Source: Bacteroides sp. (GTDB taxonomy: Bacteria; Bacteroidota; Bacteroidia; Bacteroidales; Muribaculaceae). From it: 64,000 bases of DNA. Numbering within the stretch: the stretch's first letter is position 1; each line of letters starts with the position of its first letter. Both the position numbers and the translations under genes were made by a program. Under the pieces are notes generated by a model. That model saw only the letters and a program-made list of their open reading frames with translations, was not told the DNA's origin and did no database searches. Below, piece after piece: positions 18,339-26,413 of the stretch. The stretch spans positions 423,576 through 487,575 of the forward strand of contig JAMPHF010000001.1 of assembly GCA_023663525.1 (NCBI GenBank), written 5' to 3'.

Positions 18339-18346
18339 TATCTTTG
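18339..18346 (+). promoter_or_regulatory. -7 box for phospholipase A gene
   Basis: TATCTTTG on the plus strand, about 55 nt before the ATG at 18401. It is divergent from the box at 18318-18325, with 13 nt between the two. Confidence 0.55.
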
Positions 18347-18400
18347 CAATCGTGTTCCACTTCAAAGGACGATTAATCGTCCCTAACGCATTTACAATCG

Positions 18401-19252
18401 ATGAAAGCCATATTGCGATTAGCCGTCGGCACACTCGCACTCATCACCTCAGGTCTCAGTTTCAATGCCGGGGCGCAGATTATCGCGACGAGCAATGAGA
18501 CCATCAACACCGACAGTGTCCGCCGTGCGTTTGATGATGCTCCGTATTTCGGTCTGTATAAGGACAATTATTTCATCTTCGGTGCCCCCGTCGGGGAGCG
18601 CATCAGCCGCCATACGTGTAATATCAAGTTCCAGATTTCGATAGCCCAGCGACTGACGCGCAGCACACTTCCATTCGGGACGTATCTCTATCTGTTCTAT
18701 TCGCAGAAATGTTTTTGGAACATTCTTGAGGACTCCATGCCGATGACCGACCTCAATTTCAATCCGGGTGTCGGGTTGACGAAGCCGCTCTTTGTCAAGG
18801 GGCATTATGTCGGCAAGGTCAGTTTCATAGCCGAACATGAGTCAAACGGTCGAGACGGGGCGGCCTCGCGGTCGTGGAACAGGTTGAGTATCGGGGCGAG
18901 CATCATGATCGACCCCCAGCTTATGGTCCACAGCAAGGTGTGGCTTCCGATCATCGATGGTTCGGAAAACCGTGATATTCTTGACTATTGCGGCATATAT
19001 CAGCTCGGCACTTCGGTGACTTCGCCAAACGGCCGCATGGGTTTCGCCATCAATCTTGTGAAACGCAAGGGTTGGAAGCAGAACTATAACACGACCCTGG
19101 AGTTCAACTACCGCATTTTCCCGCGTGACAATCAATATCTGTTCGTGCAGTATTACAACGGTTATGGTGAGGGACTCCTCGCATATAAGGAATTTCATTC
19201 CATGCTCCGTGTCGGTCTCGTCATCAAGCCGAAACTGTTCAGCGATTATTGA
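18401..19252 (+). CDS. pldA: Outer membrane phospholipase A
   Basis: The 283-residue protein has a signal peptide (cleavage likely after FNAGA) and a beta-barrel pattern ending in an aromatic-rich C terminus. The OmpLA catalytic block is intact: H146, S148 and N160 in EHESNGRDGAASRSWNR, with the same spacing as E. coli His142/Ser144/Asn156. OmpLA hydrolyses phospholipids that appear in the outer leaflet, usually as an active dimer with calcium, and helps keep outer-membrane asymmetry. It is transcribed divergently from the DUF4369 lipoprotein, and its 3' end faces tpx across inverted-repeat element C. Confidence 0.92.
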   Translation: MKAILRLAVGTLALITSGLSFNAGAQIIATSNETINTDSVRRAFDDAPYFGLYKDNYFIFGAPVGERISRHTCNIKFQISIAQRLTRSTLPFGTYLYLFYSQKCFWNILEDSMPMTDLNFNPGVGLTKPLFVKGHYVGKVSFIAEHESNGRDGAASRSWNRLSIGASIMIDPQLMVHSKVWLPIIDGSENRDILDYCGIYQLGTSVTSPNGRMGFAINLVKRKGWKQNYNTTLEFNYRIFPRDNQYLFVQYYNGYGEGLLAYKEFHSMLRVGLVIKPKLFSDY

Positions 19253-19275
19253 TAGGAATACAGTTATCAGACTAA

Positions 19276-19414
19276 GACTGAAAAGAATACAGAAGGACAA
19301 GAGGGGACAGAAACGACAGATTTTTATATAATCAGCAAATTTTCAGTGGAAAATTACTCTGAAAATATTAATCCGTTACGTCTGTCCCCTCTTGTCCTTC
19401 TGTACCCTTTTCAG
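19276..19414. repeat. Inverted-repeat element C
   Basis: The left arm (about 19276-19312) has ACTGAAAAGAATACAGAAGG then ACAAGAGGGGACAGA. The right arm (19380-19414) is an almost perfect reverse complement. The interior of about 65 bp includes a small hairpin (ATTTTC-AGTG-GAAAAT). It lies between the convergent pldA and tpx genes, where it could fold in both transcripts. Confidence 0.82.
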
Positions 19415-19436
19415 TACAGGCTTTTTTCAAGTGTGA

Positions 19437-19946
19437 TTAGTCCTTACGGGCGAGGACTTTGATTGCGGCATCGTAGTCAGGCTCGTTAGTGATTTCCTCG
19501 ACGAGATCGCGGAAGATCACACGGCGGTTTTCGTCAAGCACGAGCACGCAGCGGGCGAGCAGACCTGCAAGCGGTCCATCGACGAGCTGCACACCGTATT
19601 TCTGTCCGAAAAGCGGTGAGCGGAATGCTGACCCGAAAAGCACGTTCTTGATTCCTTCGATTGTGCAGAAACGACCCATGGCGAACGGGAGGTCCATCGA
19701 CACGCAGATCACTACTACATCATCGAGTTTAGCTGCCTCCTCATTGAAACGGCGCACGCTGCGCGCACATACCTCAGTGTCGAGGCTCGGGAAAATATTG
19801 AGGACTACCCGCTTGCCTGCAAAGTCAGTGCAGAGCAATTGCGAGAGGTCAGCTCCGGCGAGGTGGAAGCAAGGTGCGGTTTCGCCGATACCGGGGACGG
19901 TGCCACAGGTGTGGCATGGTTGGCCTTTAAAGAATACGGTTTCCAT
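19437..19946 (-). CDS. tpx: Thiol peroxidase Tpx
   Basis: The 169-residue atypical 2-Cys peroxiredoxin has the peroxidatic Cys60 in SLDTEVCARSVR and resolving Cys94 in GRFCTIEGI, the pairing that defines Tpx. It reduces hydrogen peroxide and small alkyl peroxides using thioredoxin. An extra pair, CHTC at residues 11-14, is not needed for the Tpx cycle. No signal peptide is present, so the protein is cytosolic. The 119-bp region upstream (19947-20065) is AT-rich with repeated ATCATGATTTA/GATTTAA strings; no clear promoter was picked out. Confidence 0.93.
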   Translation of the reverse strand: METVFFKGQPCHTCGTVPGIGETAPCFHLAGADLSQLLCTDFAGKRVVLNIFPSLDTEVCARSVRRFNEEAAKLDDVVVICVSMDLPFAMGRFCTIEGIKNVLFGSAFRSPLFGQKYGVQLVDGPLAGLLARCVLVLDENRRVIFRDLVEEITNEPDYDAAIKVLARKD

Positions 19947-20065
19947 TATTTAGTTTTTTAGTTTTGATTTAAAAATCATTTTGAATCATGATTTAATAAG
20001 ATTTAACAAGATTAATCATGATTTATCATGTTAAATCAGTTTAAATCAATCGAGAATTATAAAGC

Positions 20066-21250
20066 TCATTCTACCAAAGCCATCGTCTGTAAAACAACGT
20101 TGCCTAACTCGTTGTTGAATCCGAGCACAACATTTTTCACCTTTCCTCCACTGTCGGCCATGATGACTACCGGGAGCGAGGCTGCGCCACAGTCGCGGGC
20201 AAGTGATTTGCCGTTCATCAGCAGATGTTCGCCCGGACGAATGGACGGAATGATCGTCTCGATCGCATCTACATTGGTCGAGTTGAACACCCAGATGACA
20301 TCGGCTTGGGCGGGTAGGCGGTCAACTGCCCCGCGCACCTCATTGACAAGCTCGGTGTTGAATCCTGCCGAGGGGTCGAGCAGTGCGATGACGGTAGGAG
20401 TCACGAACGGATCGCCACGGTGATAGGTGTAGCGTTCGCCGGTAGTGGTCGGGAGGGAGAATGTGGGAAGCTGAGTGCCTGAAAGATTCTCGATGCGGAA
20501 ATTGTTTTCACGATACTTCTCGAACACCTCCGGATAGCTTGCCGCAAGAGCCTCCTCGCCCAGTTGCGGACAGTTCATCCTCGACGGGTAGCGGTAGGTC
20601 ACAAGCATGGACTGCTCCGTAAGTTGCCCGGGATTGCTCTCGGTGTCGATGCGCAGCGGCATCATTGTCTTGGCGTCGAAAATGAAACGCTTTTCCATGG
20701 CCGTGATGTCGTTGACCCTCATGACAGCTTTGATTTCGACAGCTTTCCTGCCGTCAAACACCATATCGGGGCGGAGAGTGAGGGTATACAGGCTGTCGGA
20801 CGATATTTTTTTCAGCTCGCGGGCTATGTAGCCGGGATAAAGATCGGTGAACTGTGCCGTGGCCTGCACGCCGTCAGTGTTGCCGCGAGGCATGAACGGG
20901 ATTGAATCCCAGCCGGTGTGGTATTCCTGGAGACGTTCGTTGCGGTAGCGGTAATGATGACCATCGAAATAGGCCGAGAAGCCTTTGACCGGTCCTGACG
21001 GACTCTCCATGCTCCACTCGGTCAGATAGCCGCACGGCGAGAGCCGGTCGCCCGGGGCGGGGGCTGACGAGAGGTGGATATTGTAGACCACATCATTGTC
21101 GCTCTGCGGGAGCGACACGTTGAAACTCGCATCGGCCTCGTAGCAACCGGTCTTTTCAAGCGCAGTCACAACGTCAGCAATCCCTTGGGCCCACAGACCC
21201 AAGGGACATAACGCTGCTAACACCATTAACAATCTTGAGTTCCCTTTCAT
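20066..21250 (-). CDS. Exported LolA-like / thioredoxin-like protein of unknown function
   Basis: From the ATG at 21250 the product has 394 residues and a signal peptide (MKGNSRLLMVLAALCPLGLW). Residues about 25-230 look like the LolA/DUF4412-type half-barrel (repeated strands such as GFSAYFDGHHYRYRNERLQE and FIFDAKTMMPLRIDTESNP). Residues about 255-390 look like a peroxiredoxin/thioredoxin fold entered by LPTFSLPTTTGERYTY. At the usual active-site position the sequence is LLDPSAGFN, with no cysteine. It is therefore probably a periplasmic non-catalytic thioredoxin-like protein. It is monocistronic; the family assignment is tentative. Confidence 0.7.
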   Translation of the reverse strand: MKGNSRLLMVLAALCPLGLWAQGIADVVTALEKTGCYEADASFNVSLPQSDNDVVYNIHLSSAPAPGDRLSPCGYLTEWSMESPSGPVKGFSAYFDGHHYRYRNERLQEYHTGWDSIPFMPRGNTDGVQATAQFTDLYPGYIARELKKISSDSLYTLTLRPDMVFDGRKAVEIKAVMRVNDITAMEKRFIFDAKTMMPLRIDTESNPGQLTEQSMLVTYRYPSRMNCPQLGEEALAASYPEVFEKYRENNFRIENLSGTQLPTFSLPTTTGERYTYHRGDPFVTPTVIALLDPSAGFNTELVNEVRGAVDRLPAQADVIWVFNSTNVDAIETIIPSIRPGEHLLMNGKSLARDCGAASLPVVIMADSGGKVKNVVLGFNNELGNVVLQTMALVE

Positions 21251-21390
21251 AAACAATAGTTGACGTTCACTTCTAATAACGTCCGTTTTTCCAAATCAGT
21301 TCATGAGGGGTGGGAAATTTTTAGAATATGTTTTACACCGGCGAGTGAAAAATAAAACGGAGGTGGGGGTTGGGAATCCGAAATAATTCG

Positions 21391-21398
21391 TAAATTTG
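21391..21398 (+). promoter_or_regulatory. -7 box for dtd-mazG-deoC
   Basis: TAAATTTG ends 6 nt before the dtd ATG at 21405. Transcription would begin at or next to the start codon, so the message may be leaderless. Confidence 0.55.
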
Positions 21399-21404
21399 CG
21401 GATT

Positions 21405-21857
21405 ATGAAGTTAGTGATACAACGTGTGACAGAGGCTTCGGTCAGCATTGGCGGGGAGCTTCACAGCACAATTGGCCCGGGGCTGATGATTCTGGTCGGG
21501 GTTGCGACAGGCGACACTGCCGATGATGTCAGGTGGCTTGCCTCAAAGGCCACGGCCATGCGAATATTCAATGACGAGGCGGGGGTGATGAACCGTTCGC
21601 TTCAGGATGTCGGCGGCGAGATGCTCGCCGTCAGCCAGTTCACGCTGTGTGCATCGACAAGAAAGGGAAACCGCCCGAGCTACATTCATGCAGCCGGTCA
21701 CGATGTCGCCGTCCCGCTCTACGATATGTTCTGCACCGAATGTTCGAGGATTCTCGGACGGGAGGTGAAGCGCGGAGTCTTCGGCGCTGACATGCAGGTG
21801 GCCCTCGTGAACGACGGACCTGTCACAATTGTTATAGATTCAAGGCTAAGAGACTGA
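21405..21857 (+). CDS. dtd: D-aminoacyl-tRNA deacylase
   Basis: The 150-residue DTD protein hydrolyses D-aminoacyl-tRNAs (and glycyl-tRNA-Ala), preventing D-residue incorporation. The two signature motifs are present: SQFTLCAS (SQFTL) and VNDGPVTI (the Gly-cisPro loop). An upstream in-frame TTG exists, but the ATG at 21405 gives the family start [15 protein letters not shown]. It is the first gene of a tight dtd-mazG-deoC set (gaps 2 and 14 bp). Confidence 0.95.
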   Translation: MKLVIQRVTEASVSIGGELHSTIGPGLMILVGVATGDTADDVRWLASKATAMRIFNDEAGVMNRSLQDVGGEMLAVSQFTLCASTRKGNRPSYIHAAGHDVAVPLYDMFCTECSRILGREVKRGVFGADMQVALVNDGPVTIVIDSRLRD

Positions 21858-21859
21858 CC

Positions 21860-22270
21860 ATGAAACTTCACCCCATGAAAGATGAACCCATGACGCTCCG
21901 GGCGTTGCAGGATACGGTTGACGAGTGGATCCGCACTGTCGGAGTCCGCTATTTCTCGCCATTGACCAACATGGCAATTCTCGCTGAGGAGACCGGAGAG
22001 GTGGCGAGGATCATGGCCAGAAAGTATGGCGACCAGTCGTTCAAGCCCGGTGAAGACCCTGATGCACTGGCCGACGAGCTTGCCGACCTGCTGTGGGTGC
22101 TGACTGCCATTGCCAATCAGACGGGGGTGGATCTCACCGAGGCCTTCCGGCGCAACATAGCCAAGAAAACCATGCGCGACGTGACGCGCCACGTTTCCAA
22201 CCCGAAACTCAGAGACAGCGGGGAGCCGGACGGAAACAGTCCGGCTCATCCCGATAAAAACTTAAATTAA
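21860..22270 (+). CDS. MazG-like nucleotide pyrophosphohydrolase
   Basis: The 136-residue protein carries the MazG metal-binding signature: EETGEVARIM, then about 30 residues later LADELADLLWVL (EExxE...ExxD). Such enzymes cleave noncanonical or excess NTPs to NMP and PPi. It starts 2 bp after dtd; Met codons at 21875 and 21890 are alternative starts. The Asp/Gly-rich C-terminal tail is unusual but short. Confidence 0.85.
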   Translation: MKLHPMKDEPMTLRALQDTVDEWIRTVGVRYFSPLTNMAILAEETGEVARIMARKYGDQSFKPGEDPDALADELADLLWVLTAIANQTGVDLTEAFRRNIAKKTMRDVTRHVSNPKLRDSGEPDGNSPAHPDKNLN

Positions 22271-22284
22271 TACATATAATCATC

Positions 22285-23169
22285 ATGGATAAGTACCAGC
22301 AAGTAATTGCCGACAGCCGCGTGACAAAATCGGACGCGGAAGTCGCTGCCAAGGTGAATGAGATCCTTGACAAGCATCTCGCGGAGAACAACAAACCCGA
22401 AGTTCTTAAAAAGATATTCAATTCGATAGACCTCACGACACTCAAGTCAACCGACTCGCAGCGTTCGGTGGCCGACTTCACGGAGAAGGTCAACGCATTC
22501 GCCCACGAACATGCCGACCTGCCGAATGTGGCAGCCATCTGCGTCTATCCGAACTTCGTGCCGATGGTGCGCACGGTGCTCGATTGCTCCGACGTGGACA
22601 TCGCAGCCGTCTCCGGCTGTTTCCCCAGCGCGCAGAGCTTCATTGAGGTCAAGATTGCCGAAGTGGGTCTTGCGGTCGAAGCCGGCGCAGACGAGATAGA
22701 CGTGGTGCTCGGCCTCGGCGACTTCTTCGACAAGGATTATGAGGAGATGTGCGACCAACTCTCGGAGATGAAGCACTCCTGCCGCGATTCGCTCATGAAG
22801 GTGATACTTGAGACCGGCGCGCTCAAGACAGCCGAAAATATCCGCAATGCGTCGATACTCGCCATGTATTCCGGCGCGGATTTCATCAAGACCTCGACCG
22901 GCAAGGAGCTGCCCGGAGCATCGCTTGAGGCGGCCTACGTCATGTGTGAGTGCATCAAGGAATATTACGAGAAGACAGGCCGTATGGTCGGCTTCAAGGC
23001 TGCCGGTGGCGTATCGACCACTGAGGAGGCTCTGAAGTACTACACCATCGTGCGTACCGTCCTCGGCGACAAATGGGTGGAGACCAACGAGTATTTCCGC
23101 ATTGGTGCCTCGCGTCTCGCCAATGCCGTCCTCTCGGACATCCTCGGCGAAGAAACGAAATTTTTCTAA
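22285..23169 (+). CDS. deoC: Deoxyribose-phosphate aldolase
   Basis: The 294-residue class I aldolase cleaves 2-deoxyribose-5-phosphate to glyceraldehyde-3-phosphate and acetaldehyde in deoxynucleoside catabolism. Residues expected in the site are seen: D139 in EIDVVLGLG, Schiff-base Lys202 in ADFIKTSTGK, and the second lysine in GFKAAGG (about 239). The N-terminal extension of about 45 residues is usual in the longer Bacteroidota forms. It is last in the dtd-mazG-deoC set and is followed by a hairpin. Confidence 0.94.
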   Translation: MDKYQQVIADSRVTKSDAEVAAKVNEILDKHLAENNKPEVLKKIFNSIDLTTLKSTDSQRSVADFTEKVNAFAHEHADLPNVAAICVYPNFVPMVRTVLDCSDVDIAAVSGCFPSAQSFIEVKIAEVGLAVEAGADEIDVVLGLGDFFDKDYEEMCDQLSEMKHSCRDSLMKVILETGALKTAENIRNASILAMYSGADFIKTSTGKELPGASLEAAYVMCECIKEYYEKTGRMVGFKAAGGVSTTEEALKYYTIVRTVLGDKWVETNEYFRIGASRLANAVLSDILGEETKFF

Positions 23170-23180
23170 ACAAATACAGT

Positions 23181-23227
23181 GAGGTGGAGAGCCGGTGCGG
23201 CAGAGCATCGCACCGGTCCTCCTCTCT
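23181..23227 (+). terminator. Hairpin after deoC
   Basis: CCGGTGCG (23192-23199) pairs with CGCACCGG (23209-23216), extended by GAG/CTC-rich flanks. The downstream T run is poor (TCTTAAAAG), so this may be a weak terminator or an mRNA 3' stabiliser. Confidence 0.5.
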
Positions 23228-23254
23228 TAAAAGTTTCATAATCACATTATCTTC

Positions 23255-23806
23255 ATGAAATATTGGATTATCATTGACGGTGTGCAGAAAGGACCTTACT
23301 CGCTTGATGAGGTCACCTCGACACCGGGTCTGAATCCCTCAACCCCCGTGTGGCACGAAGGTCTCAGCGACTGGACCACGGCAGCGGCCATCCCGGAAAT
23401 CGTCGCTCACTTCTCTCAGCCAAATCCGTGGAACGATCCCACCGCCAACCGTGATTACGGACAGCAGTCACAGGCCGACCGCCGGGCTTTCTATGGTCAG
23501 AATCCCTATGGCAATGCACCCTATGGCAATGCACCCTACGGCTACAATCAGGGGAACGGAAACGGCACACCTCCTCCCATGCCCGACAATTATCTGATAT
23601 GGTCGATACTTGCGACCATCTGTTGCTGTCTGCCCACCGGTATAATCGCCATTATCTATGCCTCGAAGGTCTCCCCGGCCTACTATCGCGGTGACTATAT
23701 GGCGGCAATGGACGCATCGTCCAAAGCTCAGATGTGGCTGATCATCTCCTTTGTCGCCGGACTCATCTGTGCTCCGTTCTCGGTACTGTTGAGTTCATTC
23801 TACTGA
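23255..23806 (+). CDS. GYF_2 / CD225 membrane protein
   Basis: The 183-residue protein has an N-terminal GYF_2 domain (about 1-52: YWIIIDGVQKGPYSLDEV and WHEGLSDW), a Gly/Asn/Tyr/Pro-rich linker with a duplicated PYGNA unit (from a 15-bp DNA repeat at about 23512-23541), and a C-terminal CD225-like domain with two membrane segments (about 110-180, LATICCCLPTGIIAIIYASK). The GYF part may bind proline-rich partners. No enzymatic function is implied. Its stop overlaps the next start (TGATG), and the HD protein follows, so the three are likely co-expressed. Confidence 0.82.
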   Translation: MKYWIIIDGVQKGPYSLDEVTSTPGLNPSTPVWHEGLSDWTTAAAIPEIVAHFSQPNPWNDPTANRDYGQQSQADRRAFYGQNPYGNAPYGNAPYGYNQGNGNGTPPPMPDNYLIWSILATICCCLPTGIIAIIYASKVSPAYYRGDYMAAMDASSKAQMWLIISFVAGLICAPFSVLLSSFY

Positions 23807-24198
23807 TGCAGCAGCCCAACATCGCTCTTTACCGCCGGATTTTCTTTGCGGGCATCATCATCGCGCTGTGCGGTCTCGTGGCTCTCTATTTTTTCGCAGA
23901 ACCGTCGTCAGGTCTGTATCCACGTTGCGCCTTCAAGGCCCTGACCGGGCTGTCATGTCCGGGCTGCGGCTCCCAGCGGGCAGTCCATTCGATGCTCAGA
24001 GGCGAATTCAAGGCCGCTTTCGCCTACAATGCGCTTTTCATGATTGAAATCCCGCTCCTCGGTCTCCTCGCGCTCTCCAGACTCCCGGGCAGATATGCCG
24101 CAAGGCTTCAACATCTGCTGTCGGGTCGCAATTTCATCCTCATCATCCTCGCCACCATCATTATCTGGACTATCGTCCGCAACATTTTCGACGTATGA
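23806..24198 (+). CDS. DUF2752 membrane protein
   Basis: From the ATG at 23806 (overlapping the previous stop by 1 bp) the product has 130 residues, three predicted membrane segments and the DUF2752 signature CPGCGSQRAVHSM. The frame is open upstream, but that part lies inside the preceding gene. The CxxC suggests metal or redox chemistry, though no activity is known. It ends in a 4-bp overlap with the HD gene (24195-24198). Confidence 0.82.
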   Translation: MQQPNIALYRRIFFAGIIIALCGLVALYFFAEPSSGLYPRCAFKALTGLSCPGCGSQRAVHSMLRGEFKAAFAYNALFMIEIPLLGLLALSRLPGRYAARLQHLLSGRNFILIILATIIIWTIVRNIFDV

Positions 24199-26258
24199 AC
24201 TCAATGCCAACGCGCCAACTCTCGCTCAGGATACTCCTGTTCATCATTGTGGTGTCAGTCACCGTCTATTTCCTCCCGCGCTCGTCAGAGAACCACTACT
24301 CGTTTGAGGAGGGCCGTCCGTGGAGCTATGCACTGCTGACAGCTCCCTTTGACATCCCGATCCATCTCGACTCAGTCAGCATAGCAAAGGTGAAGGACAG
24401 TATCGATGCGAATTTCGAGCCTGTGTTCATACGTGACCTCACGACCGAGAAGACGATAATCTCGGAGTACACCACACGGCTCAACTCGGCGACCAATCTC
24501 AACATCACGCCTGCGGAGCGCAACCAGATCATAAAGGAGATACGCAAGGTGTATGAGAATGGTATCGTGGACCGCGATACGTATGCGAAGATTCTGACCG
24601 GAAAGTTGCCGTCGGTGAGATTCATCCATGACAACGTGGCTATAAGCCTGCCGACAGCCAACTATCTTTCAGCCTTCCGCGCCTACGAGTGTCTCGACAG
24701 TGTGCTCAACAACCGCGACATGCGTCAGGCCATCTCGGCGACCAAGCTCTCTCAGGTGCTGCACCCCAACATCCTCATTGACTCCGTGACCTCGCGCCGT
24801 CTGCTCGATGAGGCTTATCAGAAGGCTATGGCTCCGGTCGGTGTCATCCAGCAGGGTGAACGAATCATTGACAAGGGCGACATCGTCACGTCGAGGCTCG
24901 CCACCGTCCTGCGCACCTACGAGGAGATTGCCAGCGAGCGTGGCAATGGCACAATCTCGCAGCACTACTATCCGATTGCCGGTCAGGCACTCTACATGCT
25001 GATTCTCTACGGGTGTCTTTTCGGTTATCTCTACATATTCCGCCGTGACTACTTCGACGATGATCGCACGGTGACGTTCATCATCTCGCTGATGGGTGTG
25101 TTCACACTGTTTGCCTTCGCAATGCAGGCCGGTTTCCATACGGGTTTTTACATCACGCCGTTCACCATGGTGCCGATCCTCATACTCGTGTTCCTCGACT
25201 CGCGCACAGCCTATTTCTGCCACATCATCCTCGTGCTGATATGTGCGATAGTGGCTTCGTTTGCGCTTGAATTCATATTCCTGCAGTTCATTGCCGGTGT
25301 GATTGCCATCGATTCGCTCAAGGATCTCACGCGGCGCAGCCAGCTCATCCGTACGGCGGCATTCATATTTCTCGCCTACTCACTGTCCTACGTGGCAATC
25401 GAGGTGATGCAGGCAGGCTCATTGGCGCGCACCGAGGGTCGCATCTTCGGCTGTTTTGCCATAAATGCCATACTCATCTCGTTCAGCTACGTGCTGATGT
25501 TTCTCATCGAGAGAATCTATGGTTTCACCTCAAGGGTCACGCTTGTGGAACTTTCCGACATCAACAACCCGCTGCTGCGCGAGCTGTCCGAGGAGTGTCC
25601 CGGCACGTTCAACCACTCTATGGCAGTCAGCAATATCGCCTCGGCGGCAGCAAGCCGCATCGGTGCCAATGTCCAGCTCGTCCGCACCGGCGCGCTCTAT
25701 CATGACATAGGCAAAATCAAGAATCCGGCTTTCTATACCGAGAATCAACACGGAATCAACCCTCACGATTCGCTTGACCCGAAGCAGAGCGCGAGGATAA
25801 TCACAGGTCATGTCAACGAGGGGCTTATGCTTGCCGAGAAGGCCAAACTCCCAAAGATGATACGCAAATTCATAGCCGAACATCACGGTGCGGGAAAAGC
25901 GAAATATTTCTACACCACATATTGCAACGCTCATCCCGATGAGGATGTGGACCCGGCATTGTTCAGCTATCCCGGACCGAACCCACAGTCAAAGGAGACT
26001 TCGCTGCTGATGATGGCCGATGCTGTCGAGGCCGCTTCGCGGTCTATGCCAAGCCACACACCGGAGGCCATCTCGGCACTTGTCAACAAGATTATAGATT
26101 CGCAGATTGCCGAGGGGCTGCACAATGAATCACCCATATCGTTCCGCGACGTCAGCACGATCAAGGAGGTGTTTGCCCAGCGTCTCCGCACCATGTACCA
26201 CTCACGCATCTCTTACCCCGAACTCAAAAAGCCCGCAACCGCAGGGCAGGAAAAATAA
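24195..26258 (+). CDS. 7TM-HD phosphohydrolase (PgpH-like, probable c-di-AMP phosphodiesterase)
   Basis: The 687-residue protein starts with one membrane segment (about 10-28), then an extracytoplasmic 7TMR-HDED-like domain (about 30-265), seven membrane segments (about 268-450) and a cytosolic HD domain (about 475-660). The HD residues are visible in LYHDIGKIKNP (H near 502) with further histidines in GHVNEG and AEHHGAGK. Proteins of this architecture (PgpH in Listeria) hydrolyse cyclic di-AMP. The activity here is inferred from architecture. It starts inside the DUF2752 gene by an ATGA overlap. Confidence 0.88.
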   Translation: MNSMPTRQLSLRILLFIIVVSVTVYFLPRSSENHYSFEEGRPWSYALLTAPFDIPIHLDSVSIAKVKDSIDANFEPVFIRDLTTEKTIISEYTTRLNSATNLNITPAERNQIIKEIRKVYENGIVDRDTYAKILTGKLPSVRFIHDNVAISLPTANYLSAFRAYECLDSVLNNRDMRQAISATKLSQVLHPNILIDSVTSRRLLDEAYQKAMAPVGVIQQGERIIDKGDIVTSRLATVLRTYEEIASERGNGTISQHYYPIAGQALYMLILYGCLFGYLYIFRRDYFDDDRTVTFIISLMGVFTLFAFAMQAGFHTGFYITPFTMVPILILVFLDSRTAYFCHIILVLICAIVASFALEFIFLQFIAGVIAIDSLKDLTRRSQLIRTAAFIFLAYSLSYVAIEVMQAGSLARTEGRIFGCFAINAILISFSYVLMFLIERIYGFTSRVTLVELSDINNPLLRELSEECPGTFNHSMAVSNIASAAASRIGANVQLVRTGALYHDIGKIKNPAFYTENQHGINPHDSLDPKQSARIITGHVNEGLMLAEKAKLPKMIRKFIAEHHGAGKAKYFYTTYCNAHPDEDVDPALFSYPGPNPQSKETSLLMMADAVEAASRSMPSHTPEAISALVNKIIDSQIAEGLHNESPISFRDVSTIKEVFAQRLRTMYHSRISYPELKKPATAGQEK

Positions 26259-26290
26259 GAAGTCGTTATCGGCATGTATGCATTATTATC

Positions 26291-26374
26291 CGTACGGACA
26301 TGCCTTTGGCATGTTTGATATGTGGCTGTACGATAAGATGTTAAACGTAAACATGCCGAAGGCATGTCCGTACG
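26291..26374. repeat. REPIN-like inverted pair of ACATGCC-GGCATGT hairpins
   Basis: The left arm at 26291-26316 (CGTACGGACATGCC-TTT-GGCATGTTT) is matched by the reverse-complement arm at 26349-26374. Each arm is itself a palindrome, and the whole can form one long hairpin. It lies between the convergent HD and glycosyltransferase genes. Confidence 0.82.
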
Positions 26375-26413
26375 ATCAGGGTTAATCCGGTCCGTACAAT
26401 CAGGGTTAATCCA
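26366..26413. repeat. 24-bp tandem duplication
   Basis: Two near-identical units (26366-26389 and 26390-26413) contain GTCCGTACRATCAGGGTTAA then TCC; one base differs inside, and the last base differs. The second unit covers the stop codon (26406-26408) of the glycosyltransferase gene. Confidence 0.8.
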
